From positions 1,095,822 to 1,159,821 of the forward strand of contig NZ_CP095096.1 in assembly GCF_025561445.1 (NCBI RefSeq): a stretch of DNA of 64,000 bases. The letters run 5' to 3'. This DNA comes from Staphylococcus sp. IVB6181. Its GTDB lineage: Bacteria; Bacillota; Bacilli; Staphylococcales; Staphylococcaceae. This document shows, one piece after another, positions 32,198 through 42,677 of the stretch. How positions within the stretch are numbered: the stretch's first letter is position 1; each line of letters starts with the position of its first letter. The position numbers and the translations under genes are program-made. Below the pieces are notes generated by a model. The model searched no databases and had not been told where the DNA came from. It was given only the letters and a program-made list of their open reading frames with translations.

Positions 32198-33010
32198 ATG
32201 AAACGAAGCGAAAGGCTGTCTAGATCTAATCACGATTCTAGAAATAGCACACAGAATACACCCCATTATAATACTTATTATCAACCCGTAGGCACACCGC
32301 CGAGGAAGAGAAAAAGCAAAGGGTTATTTTTAAAAATTTTATTAGGACTGATTATCATCATTGCGCTGTTTTTAGGTGCGATGTATGTATTATCTTCTCG
32401 TGCAAATGTTGAAGATTTAAAAACAATTGAAAATAAATCCACATTCGTACCGATTAATGATATGCCTGAATACACCAAAGGTGCATTTATCGCAATGGAA
32501 GATGAGCGCTTTTATGATCATGGCGCATTTGATGTCAAAGGTATTTTCAGAGCCTTGTTTACGACACTCAGCGATCAATCGGTACAAGGCGGCAGTACCA
32601 TCAGCCAGCAAGTTGTTAAAAATTATTATTATGGAAATGAACAAAGTTTCACCAGAAAGGTCAAAGAAATTTTAGTAGCCAGCCGTATGGAACAGACTTA
32701 TTCGAAAGAAGAAATATTGAGTTTTTACGTCAATAATATTTATTTCGGCGATAACCAATATACGGTTGAAAGTGCCGCGAACCATTATTTCGGTACAACG
32801 ACAGTTAAGAACAGTCAACACATGCCGACCATTTCTGTACTGCAAAGTGCAATTTTAGCAAGTAAAATCAATGCACCGAGCGTATATGATGTCAACAACA
32901 TGTCGCAAAACTATATCAACCGAGTCAAAATCAATTTAGAGAAAATGAAGCAGCAAGGCTACATCAACGATGAACAATATAAAATAGCACTCGCACAATT
33001 AGGTGTCTGA
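32198..33010 (+). CDS. sgtB: Monofunctional peptidoglycan glycosyltransferase SgtB
   Basis: Polymerises lipid II into glycan strands (270 residues, GT51 family). A basic cytoplasmic tail of about 42 residues and one transmembrane helix (43-65) are followed by the catalytic domain. Its five motifs are visible: [12 protein letters not shown] with the catalytic glutamate, [40 protein letters not shown] and the AANHYFG region. Upstream of recX as in S. aureus. Confidence 0.95.
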   Translation: MKRSERLSRSNHDSRNSTQNTPHYNTYYQPVGTPPRKRKSKGLFLKILLGLIIIIALFLGAMYVLSSRANVEDLKTIENKSTFVPINDMPEYTKGAFIAMEDERFYDHGAFDVKGIFRALFTTLSDQSVQGGSTISQQVVKNYYYGNEQSFTRKVKEILVASRMEQTYSKEEILSFYVNNIYFGDNQYTVESAANHYFGTTTVKNSQHMPTISVLQSAILASKINAPSVYDVNNMSQNYINRVKINLEKMKQQGYINDEQYKIALAQLGV

Positions 33011-33014
33011 ATTT

Positions 33015-33050
33015 AGGCAACCGGATAACATCATCCGGATTGCCTTTTTT
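33015..33050 (+). terminator. Terminator after sgtB
   Basis: GGCAA-CCGGAT and ATCCGG-ATTGCC stem, loop AACATC, T6. Confidence 0.9.
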
Positions 33051-33192
33051 AATATGAAATGAAGTTTTGTTAGGACAAGTGAAGATTTCATTTTCTTTGT
33101 TATACAAGGGGTATAACGCTATAAATGTGACCGCATTTGTTTTACAATAAAGGACGAATACTTTTAACAACGTACAGAAATGAGGTGAGACA

Positions 33193-33996
33193 ATGCCTAA
33201 GATTACTATGATTGAAGTTCAAAAGAAAAATAAAGAACGCTTCAACTTATTTTTAGATGGTGCCTTTGAAATGGGTATTGATATGGATACTTTGGTACAT
33301 TTTAATTTGAAAAAAGGTGATGTCCTCACCGCTGAAGATATGATGCATATTCAAAAATATGAACATTACCGTTTAGGTCTGCATCACGCTGTCGCTTATC
33401 TGTCTTACCGCAAAAGAACAGAACAAGAAGTTGTGCAGCATTTGGAAAAACATGAAATCAATGAAACAGCTATTGCAGAAGTCATTGCCTATTGTCATAA
33501 AGAAGGCTATATCGACCATGAAGATTATGCGGAAAGCTTGAAAAACACTATGATTCGCACCACAGACAAAGGCCCTGAAATTTATAAGCAAAAACTATAT
33601 AAAGCCGGCATTGAAAAAGCATTGATTGAAGATTACGGGGAACGTTACGAACAAGAACAGCCGCTTGAGGATGTTATTGCGCTTGCGGATAAGCTGATGC
33701 ATCAGAAAAAAGGGCCGATGAAACGCCGTTCAGATAAAGTGAAACAATCACTGCTTCAAAAGGGCTATTCATTCGAGATTGTCAATGAAGCGATGCAAGC
33801 ATTGGATTTCGAACCAGATGCGGATGAAGTCGATACATTGCTTCAAAAGGAATTAGAAAAAGTATATCGAAAGAACGAACGCAAATACAGCGGACAGCAG
33901 CTTGTTATGAAAACGACAGAAGCACTTCTCAGAAAAGGCTATGAGTATGATACAATTAAAGATAAATTAAGAGAAAGCGGGATTAGTGATGACTGA
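33193..33996 (+). CDS. recX: Regulatory protein RecX
   Basis: A 267-residue modulator of RecA filaments built of repeated three-helix RecX modules (for example [18 protein letters not shown], and two further copies ending [12 protein letters not shown] and [12 protein letters not shown]). GAGGTGAG precedes the ATG. The stop overlaps the next gene by eight bases. Confidence 0.93.
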   Translation: MPKITMIEVQKKNKERFNLFLDGAFEMGIDMDTLVHFNLKKGDVLTAEDMMHIQKYEHYRLGLHHAVAYLSYRKRTEQEVVQHLEKHEINETAIAEVIAYCHKEGYIDHEDYAESLKNTMIRTTDKGPEIYKQKLYKAGIEKALIEDYGERYEQEQPLEDVIALADKLMHQKKGPMKRRSDKVKQSLLQKGYSFEIVNEAMQALDFEPDADEVDTLLQKELEKVYRKNERKYSGQQLVMKTTEALLRKGYEYDTIKDKLRESGISDD

Positions 33997-34303
33997 GAAA
34001 AGTTTAAGCGATATGACAAAAAGCGAAATTTTAAATGAAATACAAAAGTATAAAGAAAAGATGCGTAAAGCAGAAATGAATGGAATCTTAAATGAGTATG
34101 ATGTTTACCGTACAAAAGTCATCATAGCTGAAAGTTATTTAGTAGATAAAGATAAAATTGAATTCGGTAAAATTTATGAATTGAATGACGGTACCAAACG
34201 TTATATGCGTGTAGATCGTTTTAAAGGTGTCTTTGCTTGGGGGAAAATCCTGCACAGCGGGCAAAGCGAACAAGGCATCCCAGTCGCATTATTAAAACTT
34301 TAG
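33989..34303 (+). CDS. YfhH family protein (DUF1811)
   Basis: A 104-residue protein with a helical N-terminal half ([24 protein letters not shown], positions 8-31) and a small beta barrel-like C-terminal half ending GIPVALLKL. Conserved in Bacillales next to recX; function unknown. GTG at 33986 is possible, but ATG 33989 gives the conserved MTEKSLSDM start. Confidence 0.88.
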   Translation: MTEKSLSDMTKSEILNEIQKYKEKMRKAEMNGILNEYDVYRTKVIIAESYLVDKDKIEFGKIYELNDGTKRYMRVDRFKGVFAWGKILHSGQSEQGIPVALLKL

Positions 34304-34318
34304 AAGGATGTAGGTTAA

Positions 34319-35842
34319 ATGGCGAGTTCAATTGTATTAAAATTACTGAATATCACACACTATTATCGAAAAAAGAATAGAAAAAAATGGTATCTCCCAT
34401 ATGGTTATGATGCTGAAGATATTGAGTTGAACAATGTCTCTCTGCACCTTTATCAAGGAGAGTCGCTTGGAATTATCGGAGAACCGGGCGCTTCAAAAAC
34501 GTTAATCGGCAGAATTTTAGCAGGTGAAGTCAAACCGGATAAGGGGCGTATCAAACGTAATGGCAGTTTATATTTCGGGGACATTGAAGATAAACATCTG
34601 CACGAAGAAACGGTCTCAGCCTTTGTTCAAAATGCAGTCGAATTATTTACATACTCTGTGAACGAACATAAAGTGGAACAAATATTGCGTTATGCAGATT
34701 TGTTTGAATTAAAAGATAAAGTTGTTTATCAATTAACCGATCAGCAATATGCCCAGCTTATCGTCAGCTTGGCACGCACTTCAAAAGCAGACATCATCAT
34801 TTTCAACCACGTTTTGCATTATTTAGACGAAGCCTTTTTGAAAAAAGCCTCTAAGTTATCGCAAGACTACATAGATGATGAAAAGACCATGATTACAATC
34901 GATGATAACCTGAATGTGATTCAAACGATATGCAACTATGCAGTGTGGATTTCTCATGGCCAATTACGTATGGAAGGACCGTTGAGCAGAGTCTTGCCTG
35001 CGTTTAAAGAACATGAGCGTGATCGTCAATCGTTAAAAACAGAAGAAGAAAAAGCACATTTTGATGTGGATTGGAAAAAGAAACGTACGCGCATTCCGGA
35101 AATGACTTATAACTTTAAGCGTGTAGAGCGGTATAAACATGCAAAACCGACACCTTTCTTAGCGCGTGTAATTGGATGGAGTATTGTCTTATTAGTCGGC
35201 TTCGTGTTCATGGCTGTGCTGTTATTCAATAATTTAGGTATTGTCCATTTTGCACAGAACACAGAACAAAGCAAATTGCAATCGAATCAAAAAGGTGTCT
35301 TCAACGAAACTTTAACGTACGGCTTAGTGACCAAAAATAATTTGGAAGTCAAAGGGGAAGGCAATACAAAGCTCAACTTGCCGAAATATGCGTTTGTGAC
35401 AATCATTGGAGAAAATGATAATAACTATAAAATTGTCGTCGATGACAAAGAATATGTAACAGGCAAAAATAAACTGTATCATTTCAATCCGGCAGCGCTT
35501 TATGAACGCCACAGCAAATCGACATTAGAAGATTATATGAAAGACAGTTATATCAACTATGTGGATTTCTATAACAGCCATATCGGCCAATCACATAAGA
35601 AAGCAGTTAAAAGTTTAGTACCTGAAAAGGATCAGCGTTTTGTCGCACCTGTCACGCAGCAGCCGGTGGATTTATTGTTTAATGATTCCGATCATTTAAC
35701 TGGATTTGTATTCCCGATTGTTGAAAAAGACAAATTGAAAGATAAATTCGGAATTCAAGGCGATTACTGGGTAACGAAATCAGGTAAAGGCTACTTCATT
35801 GCGGACATGAAAGATAATAAATGGATTTATATAGAATTGTAG
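34319..35842 (+). CDS. TagH-like ABC ATPase with degenerate catalytic motifs and extracellular domain
   Basis: A 507-residue protein. It has an ABC ATPase-like domain (about 1-235), a basic linker, one transmembrane helix near 285-307 and an extracytoplasmic domain of about 190 residues, the layout of B. subtilis TagH. The ATPase motifs are eroded. Walker A is GEPGASKT with serine in place of the last glycine; the signature LSGGQ is replaced by LTDQQ; Walker B ends IIIFNH instead of DE; the switch histidine is replaced in the TIDDN segment. ATP binding might survive, but hydrolysis looks unlikely. The partner permease follows after ten bases. Role unknown, possibly envelope polymer transport or its control. 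Confidence 0.85.
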   Translation: MASSIVLKLLNITHYYRKKNRKKWYLPYGYDAEDIELNNVSLHLYQGESLGIIGEPGASKTLIGRILAGEVKPDKGRIKRNGSLYFGDIEDKHLHEETVSAFVQNAVELFTYSVNEHKVEQILRYADLFELKDKVVYQLTDQQYAQLIVSLARTSKADIIIFNHVLHYLDEAFLKKASKLSQDYIDDEKTMITIDDNLNVIQTICNYAVWISHGQLRMEGPLSRVLPAFKEHERDRQSLKTEEEKAHFDVDWKKKRTRIPEMTYNFKRVERYKHAKPTPFLARVIGWSIVLLVGFVFMAVLLFNNLGIVHFAQNTEQSKLQSNQKGVFNETLTYGLVTKNNLEVKGEGNTKLNLPKYAFVTIIGENDNNYKIVVDDKEYVTGKNKLYHFNPAALYERHSKSTLEDYMKDSYINYVDFYNSHIGQSHKKAVKSLVPEKDQRFVAPVTQQPVDLLFNDSDHLTGFVFPIVEKDKLKDKFGIQGDYWVTKSGKGYFIADMKDNKWIYIEL

Positions 35843-35852
35843 GTGAGACGAA

Positions 35853-36692
35853 ATGTTAGATAAAATCATAAATTTTTACTATAGCTTGCCTCAAATGCTG
35901 AGACATTTAAGCGGCAGTTTGAAGCGGAATTGGAAATGGTTTGTCATTCCGCTGGGCTGTTCTATAATTTTATTGCTTCTGATGCTTCTGATGTTGAAGC
36001 TTAATAATTCGACAGAAGAAACACAAGCCGTATGGTATTACCGCTATATTGGTTTCATTACATTATCTTGGACACTTGTCACATTGTACTTTAATACAAT
36101 GCGCTACCGCAGAGATTATTATGAGTATAAGAACTTTGATTATGTGACATCGTTTAAAAGTATTATCTATACTGTCATCTTCTCAATCGGTTTATTGCTT
36201 TCAATTGCGCTTGTCGTACTTGTAAAACCTGTGAATTTAGACAGTTCATTTTGGGCCATCGGTTTCTACTGGGTAATGTGGATGTTGTTTGTTATCTTGG
36301 TTTCTCAAGTGTTAGGATTAATCCGTATGATCAGCAACTACAAAGTATTTGATATAACAATGTATGTTTGTTTTGCAGTGATGTTCTTTATCGTGCCGAT
36401 TATCTTTATTCCGAATGAACATAAGACATGGTGGATGCATATTCTTATGCTGAATCCGTTGTTTTACTTAGTTTCTGGTATTGAAGAAGCGGTGATTATC
36501 GGTATTAACAGTTTAGGCAATATACCTTATCACTTTTTCTTTATTGTCTGGTTAGGTATTTGGAGTCTGTTGCTATATATTTTAAGACCGCATATTGCTT
36601 ATGAAAAATTCAGAATGACAACGCATCGTTCGATTCATTTGAAAAATACAGCAGAACCTGACAAAGTAAAAGAAAATAATTTCGATCATTAA
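35853..36692 (+). CDS. TagG-like ABC-2 membrane protein
   Basis: A 279-residue permease with six hydrophobic segments. The C-terminal pattern NPLFYLVSGIEEAVI followed by a final helix ending in ILRP resembles TagG/polysaccharide-export permeases. Ten bases separate it from the TagH-like gene, so the two form a unit. The true teichoic acid tagGH genes are probably elsewhere, making this a paralogous pair of unknown substrate. Confidence 0.8.
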   Translation: MLDKIINFYYSLPQMLRHLSGSLKRNWKWFVIPLGCSIILLLLMLLMLKLNNSTEETQAVWYYRYIGFITLSWTLVTLYFNTMRYRRDYYEYKNFDYVTSFKSIIYTVIFSIGLLLSIALVVLVKPVNLDSSFWAIGFYWVMWMLFVILVSQVLGLIRMISNYKVFDITMYVCFAVMFFIVPIIFIPNEHKTWWMHILMLNPLFYLVSGIEEAVIIGINSLGNIPYHFFFIVWLGIWSLLLYILRPHIAYEKFRMTTHRSIHLKNTAEPDKVKENNFDH

Positions 36693-36706
36693 GAGATTGA
36701 ATATAA

Positions 36707-36750
36707 AAACGAGAATGAAAATGTCGTTTGAACATTTTCATTCTCGTTAT
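36707..36750. terminator. Bidirectional terminator
   Basis: AACGAGAATGAAAATGT and ACATTTTCATTCTCGTT form a 17-bp perfect stem between convergent genes. Confidence 0.9.
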
Positions 36751-36755
36751 TTTCT

Positions 36756-37739
36756 TTAGTGTGCATAAAGTTTTTTCATTAATTTCTGTTCGCTGAAGAC
36801 CCAGCCCGTATAAGAATGTGTAATCTCTAGGTTTTTATCTAAATGTACAATGGCCACAAAGGAATAGTGGTCTTTATTGAGATAGCGTAAGTCGATAAAA
36901 CGGACTTCTTGGATATTATCGCTTAGTTGGCGCGTATCCCATCTGTAAATAGATGAAAAGTTTAGAAAGGCTTTGACATTCGGATCATTGCGCAGTACAC
37001 GCATTAATGATTCTTCTGGGAAAGGCTGGCGTTTTACTTTGTCCGCAAAGACTACGTTTGTTCCGTAACTGCGGCCCACATAGTCATGTGTTTCTGTTTG
37101 TACAGCGACACGCCATTCCATAAATTTCATAGTAGGTGCCACAAACACTTTGACGAGATGTGCTTTATCTTGACTGCTGACCATACGCAATACACGTTTT
37201 TTGATAGACGCTCGGAAGATAAAGCGTACAATGTAATAAATCACCAAGATGATAAAGATTGGAATATACACTAAAAATGCATTAAATCCTAATGCCCAGA
37301 ATACAATACCGAGACACCATAAGATAAAGATGTATGGGTCGAATGTATTGATGACACTTAATTGTATCCACTTGTTTGAAAACGGCCGCAATGCTTGTGT
37401 GCCGTATGAGTTGAATATATCAACAAACACATGCAGGAAGACCGCAAGTTGTGCCCACAGCCAAATATGCAGCGGATTAATATGGCTGAAGAATGTGAAG
37501 ACCAGCAAGGTAATCAAAATCGGCCATAAAATTGTGAAAGGGATTGAATGTGTTATCCCTCTATGATTAGATATATAAGCAGCGTTATTTTTCAATTTTA
37601 ATACAGTATCACTGTCAGGAATCAATGAACCGGCGATTAAAGTCGTCGCTGCTGCACCGAATTGATCTGACAGGGCAGGGTCATGCATCGCTAATGCTGT
37701 TAGGCCGATACCCATGACAATATGTGTTCCTGTATCCAT
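36756..37739 (-). CDS. YfhP/YdjM-family membrane-bound metal-dependent hydrolase
   Basis: A 327-residue protein. The N-terminal DUF457-type half has conserved metal-binding residues (DTGTHIVMG, SLIPDSDTVLK, NHRGITHSIPF, FLHVFVDIFNSYG) and four or five hydrophobic helices. The C-terminal soluble half is as in B. subtilis YfhP. Substrate unknown. It sits upstream of and divergent from mutY, as yfhP does near mutY in Bacillus. Confidence 0.85.
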   Translation of the reverse strand: MDTGTHIVMGIGLTALAMHDPALSDQFGAAATTLIAGSLIPDSDTVLKLKNNAAYISNHRGITHSIPFTILWPILITLLVFTFFSHINPLHIWLWAQLAVFLHVFVDIFNSYGTQALRPFSNKWIQLSVINTFDPYIFILWCLGIVFWALGFNAFLVYIPIFIILVIYYIVRFIFRASIKKRVLRMVSSQDKAHLVKVFVAPTMKFMEWRVAVQTETHDYVGRSYGTNVVFADKVKRQPFPEESLMRVLRNDPNVKAFLNFSSIYRWDTRQLSDNIQEVRFIDLRYLNKDHYSFVAIVHLDKNLEITHSYTGWVFSEQKLMKKLYAH

Positions 37740-37857
37740 AATAGTTCACTCATTTCAAATATTCTTACATATAGTATAAAACATATTACGTAATAACAAA
37801 ATAAATCCAACTGAAATATATGAGTTAAAAGCAAATAAAAAGGAGCGTCTAAAAGAT

Positions 37858-38904
37858 ATGCTGGACCAGAATTCATTTAAAAAAGACTTGCTTTCATGGT
37901 TTGATGAAAACCAAAGAGCTATGCCATGGCGCGAAACTACGAATCCTTATTATATTTGGATCAGCGAAGTCATGCTGCAGCAGACACAAGTGAAAACAGT
38001 CATTGATTATTATCATCGCTTTACAGAGCGGTTCCCGACAGTAGCGGATTTAAGCGAGGCCCATCAAGACGAAGTATTGAAGTATTGGGAAGGTCTCGGT
38101 TATTACAGCCGTGCACGCAACTTCCATCATGCTATCCAAGAAGTACAAACGAAATATAACGGCCAAGTCCCGAGCAATCCTGATTTATTTAAGCAGCTTA
38201 AAGGTGTCGGACCGTATACACAAGCTGCTGTGATGAGTATTGCTTTCGACTTGCCGCTGCCGACAGTAGACGGCAATGTCTTTCGTGTATGGTCGCGCTT
38301 GAATAATGACTTCAGTGATACAACTAAACAGTCAGTAAGAAAGAAATTCGAGGACGAATTGCGTCCGTATGTAGCGACACAAGCAGGACAATTCAACCAA
38401 GCCATGATGGAATTAGGTGCTTTAATCTGTACGCCTAAATCACCGCTTTGTTTATTATGTCCGGTGCAATCGCATTGTGAAGCACTAGAAAAAGGTACGG
38501 TTGATGACTTGCCGGTGAAAACAAAGAAAGTCAAAAAGAAAACGATTCATCAAAATTGTTATGTCATTAAAAATAAACAAGGCGAATTATTAATCGAACA
38601 GCGGACAGAAAAGCTGCTGAATGGTATGTGGGAATTTCCGATGTATGAAGCAGCGCATAGTGAAGAAGATGTTTATGATTTATTAAAACAAGATGTTTCA
38701 ATCAGTGAAGCACCGATTTTTAAATTGAAGCATCAGTTTACACACTTAACATGGGATATTAAAGTATTCAGTGTAGATGACACGATTGATGCGGATCAAG
38801 TTGAATTAGCAGAGAACTTCACATGGATGAAGTTAGAAGATAGAGATCAATTCAATTTTCCAGCGTCCATGCACAAAGTATTAGATGCGTTAGAAACTAA
38901 GTAG
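37858..38904 (+). CDS. mutY: A/G-specific adenine glycosylase MutY
   Basis: Removes adenine mispaired with 8-oxoguanine (348 residues). Catalytic glutamate in SEVMLQQTQV, helix-hairpin-helix LKGVGPYTQAAVMS, catalytic aspartate in TVDGNVFRV. The iron-sulfur cluster is C-x6-C-x2-C-x5-C (from CTPKSPLCLLC to HC), and the C-terminal domain is NUDIX-like. AAGGAGCG precedes the ATG. Confidence 0.96.
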   Translation: MLDQNSFKKDLLSWFDENQRAMPWRETTNPYYIWISEVMLQQTQVKTVIDYYHRFTERFPTVADLSEAHQDEVLKYWEGLGYYSRARNFHHAIQEVQTKYNGQVPSNPDLFKQLKGVGPYTQAAVMSIAFDLPLPTVDGNVFRVWSRLNNDFSDTTKQSVRKKFEDELRPYVATQAGQFNQAMMELGALICTPKSPLCLLCPVQSHCEALEKGTVDDLPVKTKKVKKKTIHQNCYVIKNKQGELLIEQRTEKLLNGMWEFPMYEAAHSEEDVYDLLKQDVSISEAPIFKLKHQFTHLTWDIKVFSVDDTIDADQVELAENFTWMKLEDRDQFNFPASMHKVLDALETK

Positions 38905-38925
38905 TCTTTTCTGAGATTAAAATAG

Positions 38926-39519
<594 letters not shown>

Positions 39520-39593
39520 TCAATAAAGCAGATTGCTTTATTACAGCTTGTGCTTTTAATTATAATAGCTATGGTATGAATAATAAGGGTTGT

Positions 39594-39634
39594 ACGAGGC
39601 GCGGACATTGCTTCAAAAAATGTCTCGCCTCGTT
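39594..39634 (+). promoter_or_regulatory. Long hairpin in the leader of the Sav1866-like gene
   Basis: ACGAGGCG-c-GGACATT and AATGTC-t-CGCCTCGT form a stem of about 14 bp with a loop near GCTTCAAAA. A TATAAT lies at 39561-39566 upstream and the gene starts 47 bp downstream. It could be the ntdP terminator (the following ATTTATTTG is only moderately T-rich) or an attenuator. Confidence 0.6.
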
Positions 39635-39680
39635 GATTTATTTGTTTTCATAAAAGAAGAGAAAGGGAGGAGCTGCCTCA

Positions 39681-41420
39681 ATGATACGCAGGTATATACA
39701 GTTTGTTAAACCGTATAAATGGCGGATAGCTGCAACCATCATTATCGGTATCATTAAATTCGGTATCCCTATGCTGATTCCATTATTAATCAAATATGTG
39801 ATTGATGATGTCATTAACAATCCGAATATGAATGTCAGTGATAAGCTGAGTCATCTAGGAATTGCAATCGGGATAGCCTTCTTTATATTTGCTGTCATTC
39901 GTCCGCCTATTGAATACATGCGGCAATATTTAGCGCAATGGACGAGTAACAAAATATTATACGATATTCGTAAGCGGCTTTACGATCATTTACAAGCTTT
40001 AAGTGCACGATTTTATGCCAACAATAAAGCAGGGGAAGTTATTTCTCGTGTGATTAACGATGTTGAGCAGACCAAAGACTTTATTTTAACGGGTTTGATG
40101 AACATATGGCTAGACTGTGTGACGATTATTATCGCATTGTCTATTATGTTCTTCTTAGATGTTAAATTAACACTCGCTGCCATGGTCATTTTCCCGTTCT
40201 ACATTTTAACGGTTTATTATTTCTTCGGCAGACTGCGCGGATTAACGCGTCAAAGATCACAAGCTTTAGCTGAAGTACAAGGTTTCTTGCATGAGCGTGT
40301 GCAAGGGATTTCTGTCATCAAAAGTTTTGCGATTGAAGAAAACGAAGCAAAGAACTTCGATAAGAAAAACAGCAACTTCTTGCAACGTGCGTTTAAACAT
40401 ACACGTTGGAACGCGTATTCGTTTGCGGCTATTAATACAGTGACTGACTTAGGCCCTATCATTGTTATAGGTGTCGGCGGTTACTTAGCAGTAACAGGTT
40501 CTATCACTGTCGGTACTTTAGCAGCCTTTGTCGGTTATTTAGAACAGCTTTTCGGACCTTTACGCCGTTTAGTTTCATCATTTACAACACTGACACAAAG
40601 TTTTGCGTCTATGGACCGTGTGTTCAATTTATTAGATGAAAAATATGATGTGAAAGATGAAGCATATGCCAAACCGTTAAATATTACAGAAGGCAATATT
40701 TCATTGAACCATGTCTCATTCAGATATAATCCGCATGCACCTAAAGTGCTGGATGATATTAATCTTGATGTACATCATGGCGAAACGGTTGCCTTTGTCG
40801 GCATGTCAGGCGGAGGAAAGTCAACGCTCATCAATTTAATCCCTCGCTTCTATGATGCGACTGAAGGTACGATAGCGATAGATGGGCATAATGTAAAAGA
40901 CTTTATGTTATCTAGTTTAAGAGATCAAATCGGCCTTGTTCAGCAAGACAACATTTTATTCTCAGATACTATCAGAGAAAATATTCTCTTAGGAAAACCT
41001 GGTGCTAGTGAAGAAGAAGTGGTCGAAGCTGCTAAACTTGCAAATGCACATGAATTCATCATGAGCTTGCCAGAGGGTTATGAAACAGAAGTAGGAGAAC
41101 GCGGTGTGAAATTATCAGGCGGACAAAAACAACGTATTTCCTTAGCACGTATCTTCTTAAATAACCCGCCGATTATTATTCTTGATGAAGCAACAAGTGC
41201 ATTGGACTTAGAAAGTGAAGCTATTATACAAGAAGCGCTTGCGCACTTAAGCGAAAACAGAACAACATTGATTGTGGCGCACCGTTTATCTACTATTACA
41301 CATGCGGATAAGATTGTAGTAGTTGAAAACGGACAAATTATCGAAACAGGTACACACCAAGAATTATTAGCAAAACAAGGTGCCTATCATCATCTATATA
41401 CAATTCAAGATTTATACTAA
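39681..41420 (+). CDS. ABC multidrug-type exporter, Sav1866 orthologue
   Basis: A 579-residue half-transporter: six transmembrane helices (1-320) fused to an ATPase domain. Walker A is GMSGGGKST, signature LSGGQKQR, Walker [13 protein letters not shown], switch histidine in VAHRLS. It is colinear and highly similar to S. aureus Sav1866, the structurally solved homodimeric exporter. Physiological substrate unknown. AAGGGAGGAG precedes the ATG. Downstream of mutY-ntdP as in S. aureus. Confidence 0.95.
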   Translation: MIRRYIQFVKPYKWRIAATIIIGIIKFGIPMLIPLLIKYVIDDVINNPNMNVSDKLSHLGIAIGIAFFIFAVIRPPIEYMRQYLAQWTSNKILYDIRKRLYDHLQALSARFYANNKAGEVISRVINDVEQTKDFILTGLMNIWLDCVTIIIALSIMFFLDVKLTLAAMVIFPFYILTVYYFFGRLRGLTRQRSQALAEVQGFLHERVQGISVIKSFAIEENEAKNFDKKNSNFLQRAFKHTRWNAYSFAAINTVTDLGPIIVIGVGGYLAVTGSITVGTLAAFVGYLEQLFGPLRRLVSSFTTLTQSFASMDRVFNLLDEKYDVKDEAYAKPLNITEGNISLNHVSFRYNPHAPKVLDDINLDVHHGETVAFVGMSGGGKSTLINLIPRFYDATEGTIAIDGHNVKDFMLSSLRDQIGLVQQDNILFSDTIRENILLGKPGASEEEVVEAAKLANAHEFIMSLPEGYETEVGERGVKLSGGQKQRISLARIFLNNPPIIILDEATSALDLESEAIIQEALAHLSENRTTLIVAHRLSTITHADKIVVVENGQIIETGTHQELLAKQGAYHHLYTIQDLY

Positions 41421-41423
41421 GAA

Positions 41424-41467
41424 AGAGCAGAAGCTGTCTCCTTATGAGACAACTTCTGCTCTATTTT
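41424..41467. terminator. Bidirectional terminator after the exporter gene
   Basis: AGAGCAGAAG-c-TGTCTC and GAGACA-a-CTTCTGCTCT stem, then ATTTTT. Confidence 0.88.
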
Positions 41468-42567
41468 TATAAGTCTAAATCTTCATCATCGATTTCAATG
41501 TTTGAATCATCTTGGTGATATTCAAAATAACTCATTACTAAACGATCTAAATGCTCTAAATCATAGCTGAACTCTTCAATAGCTGAGATAATCTGCATGA
41601 CATTTGAAATAGAGTATTCAGATGTGCCGGGATGCTCATGCAATTCATTTTTAAATGCATCCAAGAGTTCGATTTTTTGCGGTATATCAATGGGTGCTTG
41701 GAAATTCTCAAAGTCATATCTTGCTTTTTGCGCAATGCTGAACATAATCTGATCATAAGAATTCATTAAATCATCAAGCTCAAATTTAATTTGAAGTTTA
41801 AGTTTATCGCTCATGTTGTGCAAGTCGTTTTGGAAGCGGTGCATGCGACGCAAAACATCGTATGCACTTTTTGTCGTCAGGACAACTTGCTTAAAGACAA
41901 TCTTCTTTCTGTTTAGTTCAAATGCATTCTTTTTTAAGAAAGTACGCTCTTCTTTATAATAATCAAAGAGCTGCTGCAAGTTATTCAAACGTTTCTTAAT
42001 GCTTTTAGTATCTTCTTTTACATGGTAAAACTCAGTCGTATCATTAATTACTAATTTAATCCAAATGAAGATGTCAGATGCGACATTCATTGAATTATAG
42101 TAGAGCTTTGTTTCATATTTCGGCGGGAAGAAAGCAACGTTGACAATAAACGCACTTGAAACACCGATCATTACTAATACGAAACGATAAAACGCAGAAG
42201 CATAGAAATTACCAGTCTCTCCGCCTTGCCCCATAATAATCAGAGCTGTAACGGTAGCCAGTGTAGCCACGTGCTGGAGCTTTAATTGGAAGAGCAAAGC
42301 AATCAGCACGATAACTGTGGCGCCCATAATAATGATAGTATCACCGAAGATACTAACCATGGAGACGGATAGAAATGCACCGATTAAGTTACCTTGAAAC
42401 TGTTCTTTGATTGTTTTGTATGAGCGGAATACGCTCGGCTGCATTGCAACAACTGCCCCGATTCCTGCAACTGTAGGAATACCCGCACTTTTAGGCAAAA
42501 ATGACGCAATTAACATTGCCAGGATAATAGCAATACCAGTTTTAAAAATTCTTGCACCTAATTTCAA
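41467..42567 (-). CDS. ArAE/FUSC-like membrane protein (second copy)
   Basis: A 366-residue protein with about six hydrophobic helices in the first 150 residues (AIILAMLIASFLPKSAGIP) and a long helical cytoplasmic half ending in an acidic tail. Same architecture as 19797-20783, with local similarity such as FIVNVAFFPPKYE versus LVNLVILPPRYY. The start is TTG at 42567, nine bases after AAGGAG. Substrate unknown. Confidence 0.8.
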   Translation of the reverse strand: MKLGARIFKTGIAIILAMLIASFLPKSAGIPTVAGIGAVVAMQPSVFRSYKTIKEQFQGNLIGAFLSVSMVSIFGDTIIIMGATVIVLIALLFQLKLQHVATLATVTALIIMGQGGETGNFYASAFYRFVLVMIGVSSAFIVNVAFFPPKYETKLYYNSMNVASDIFIWIKLVINDTTEFYHVKEDTKSIKKRLNNLQQLFDYYKEERTFLKKNAFELNRKKIVFKQVVLTTKSAYDVLRRMHRFQNDLHNMSDKLKLQIKFELDDLMNSYDQIMFSIAQKARYDFENFQAPIDIPQKIELLDAFKNELHEHPGTSEYSISNVMQIISAIEEFSYDLEHLDRLVMSYFEYHQDDSNIEIDDEDLDL

Positions 42568-42677
42568 ATTGTTGTGCTCCTTTATTCCTGTTTATGCACA
42601 TTCATTCTCAGTTTTAATGGCAACTGAAAACAAATCGTATAATAAAGTTATACATTGAATTTGAATGATTTTCAAGT

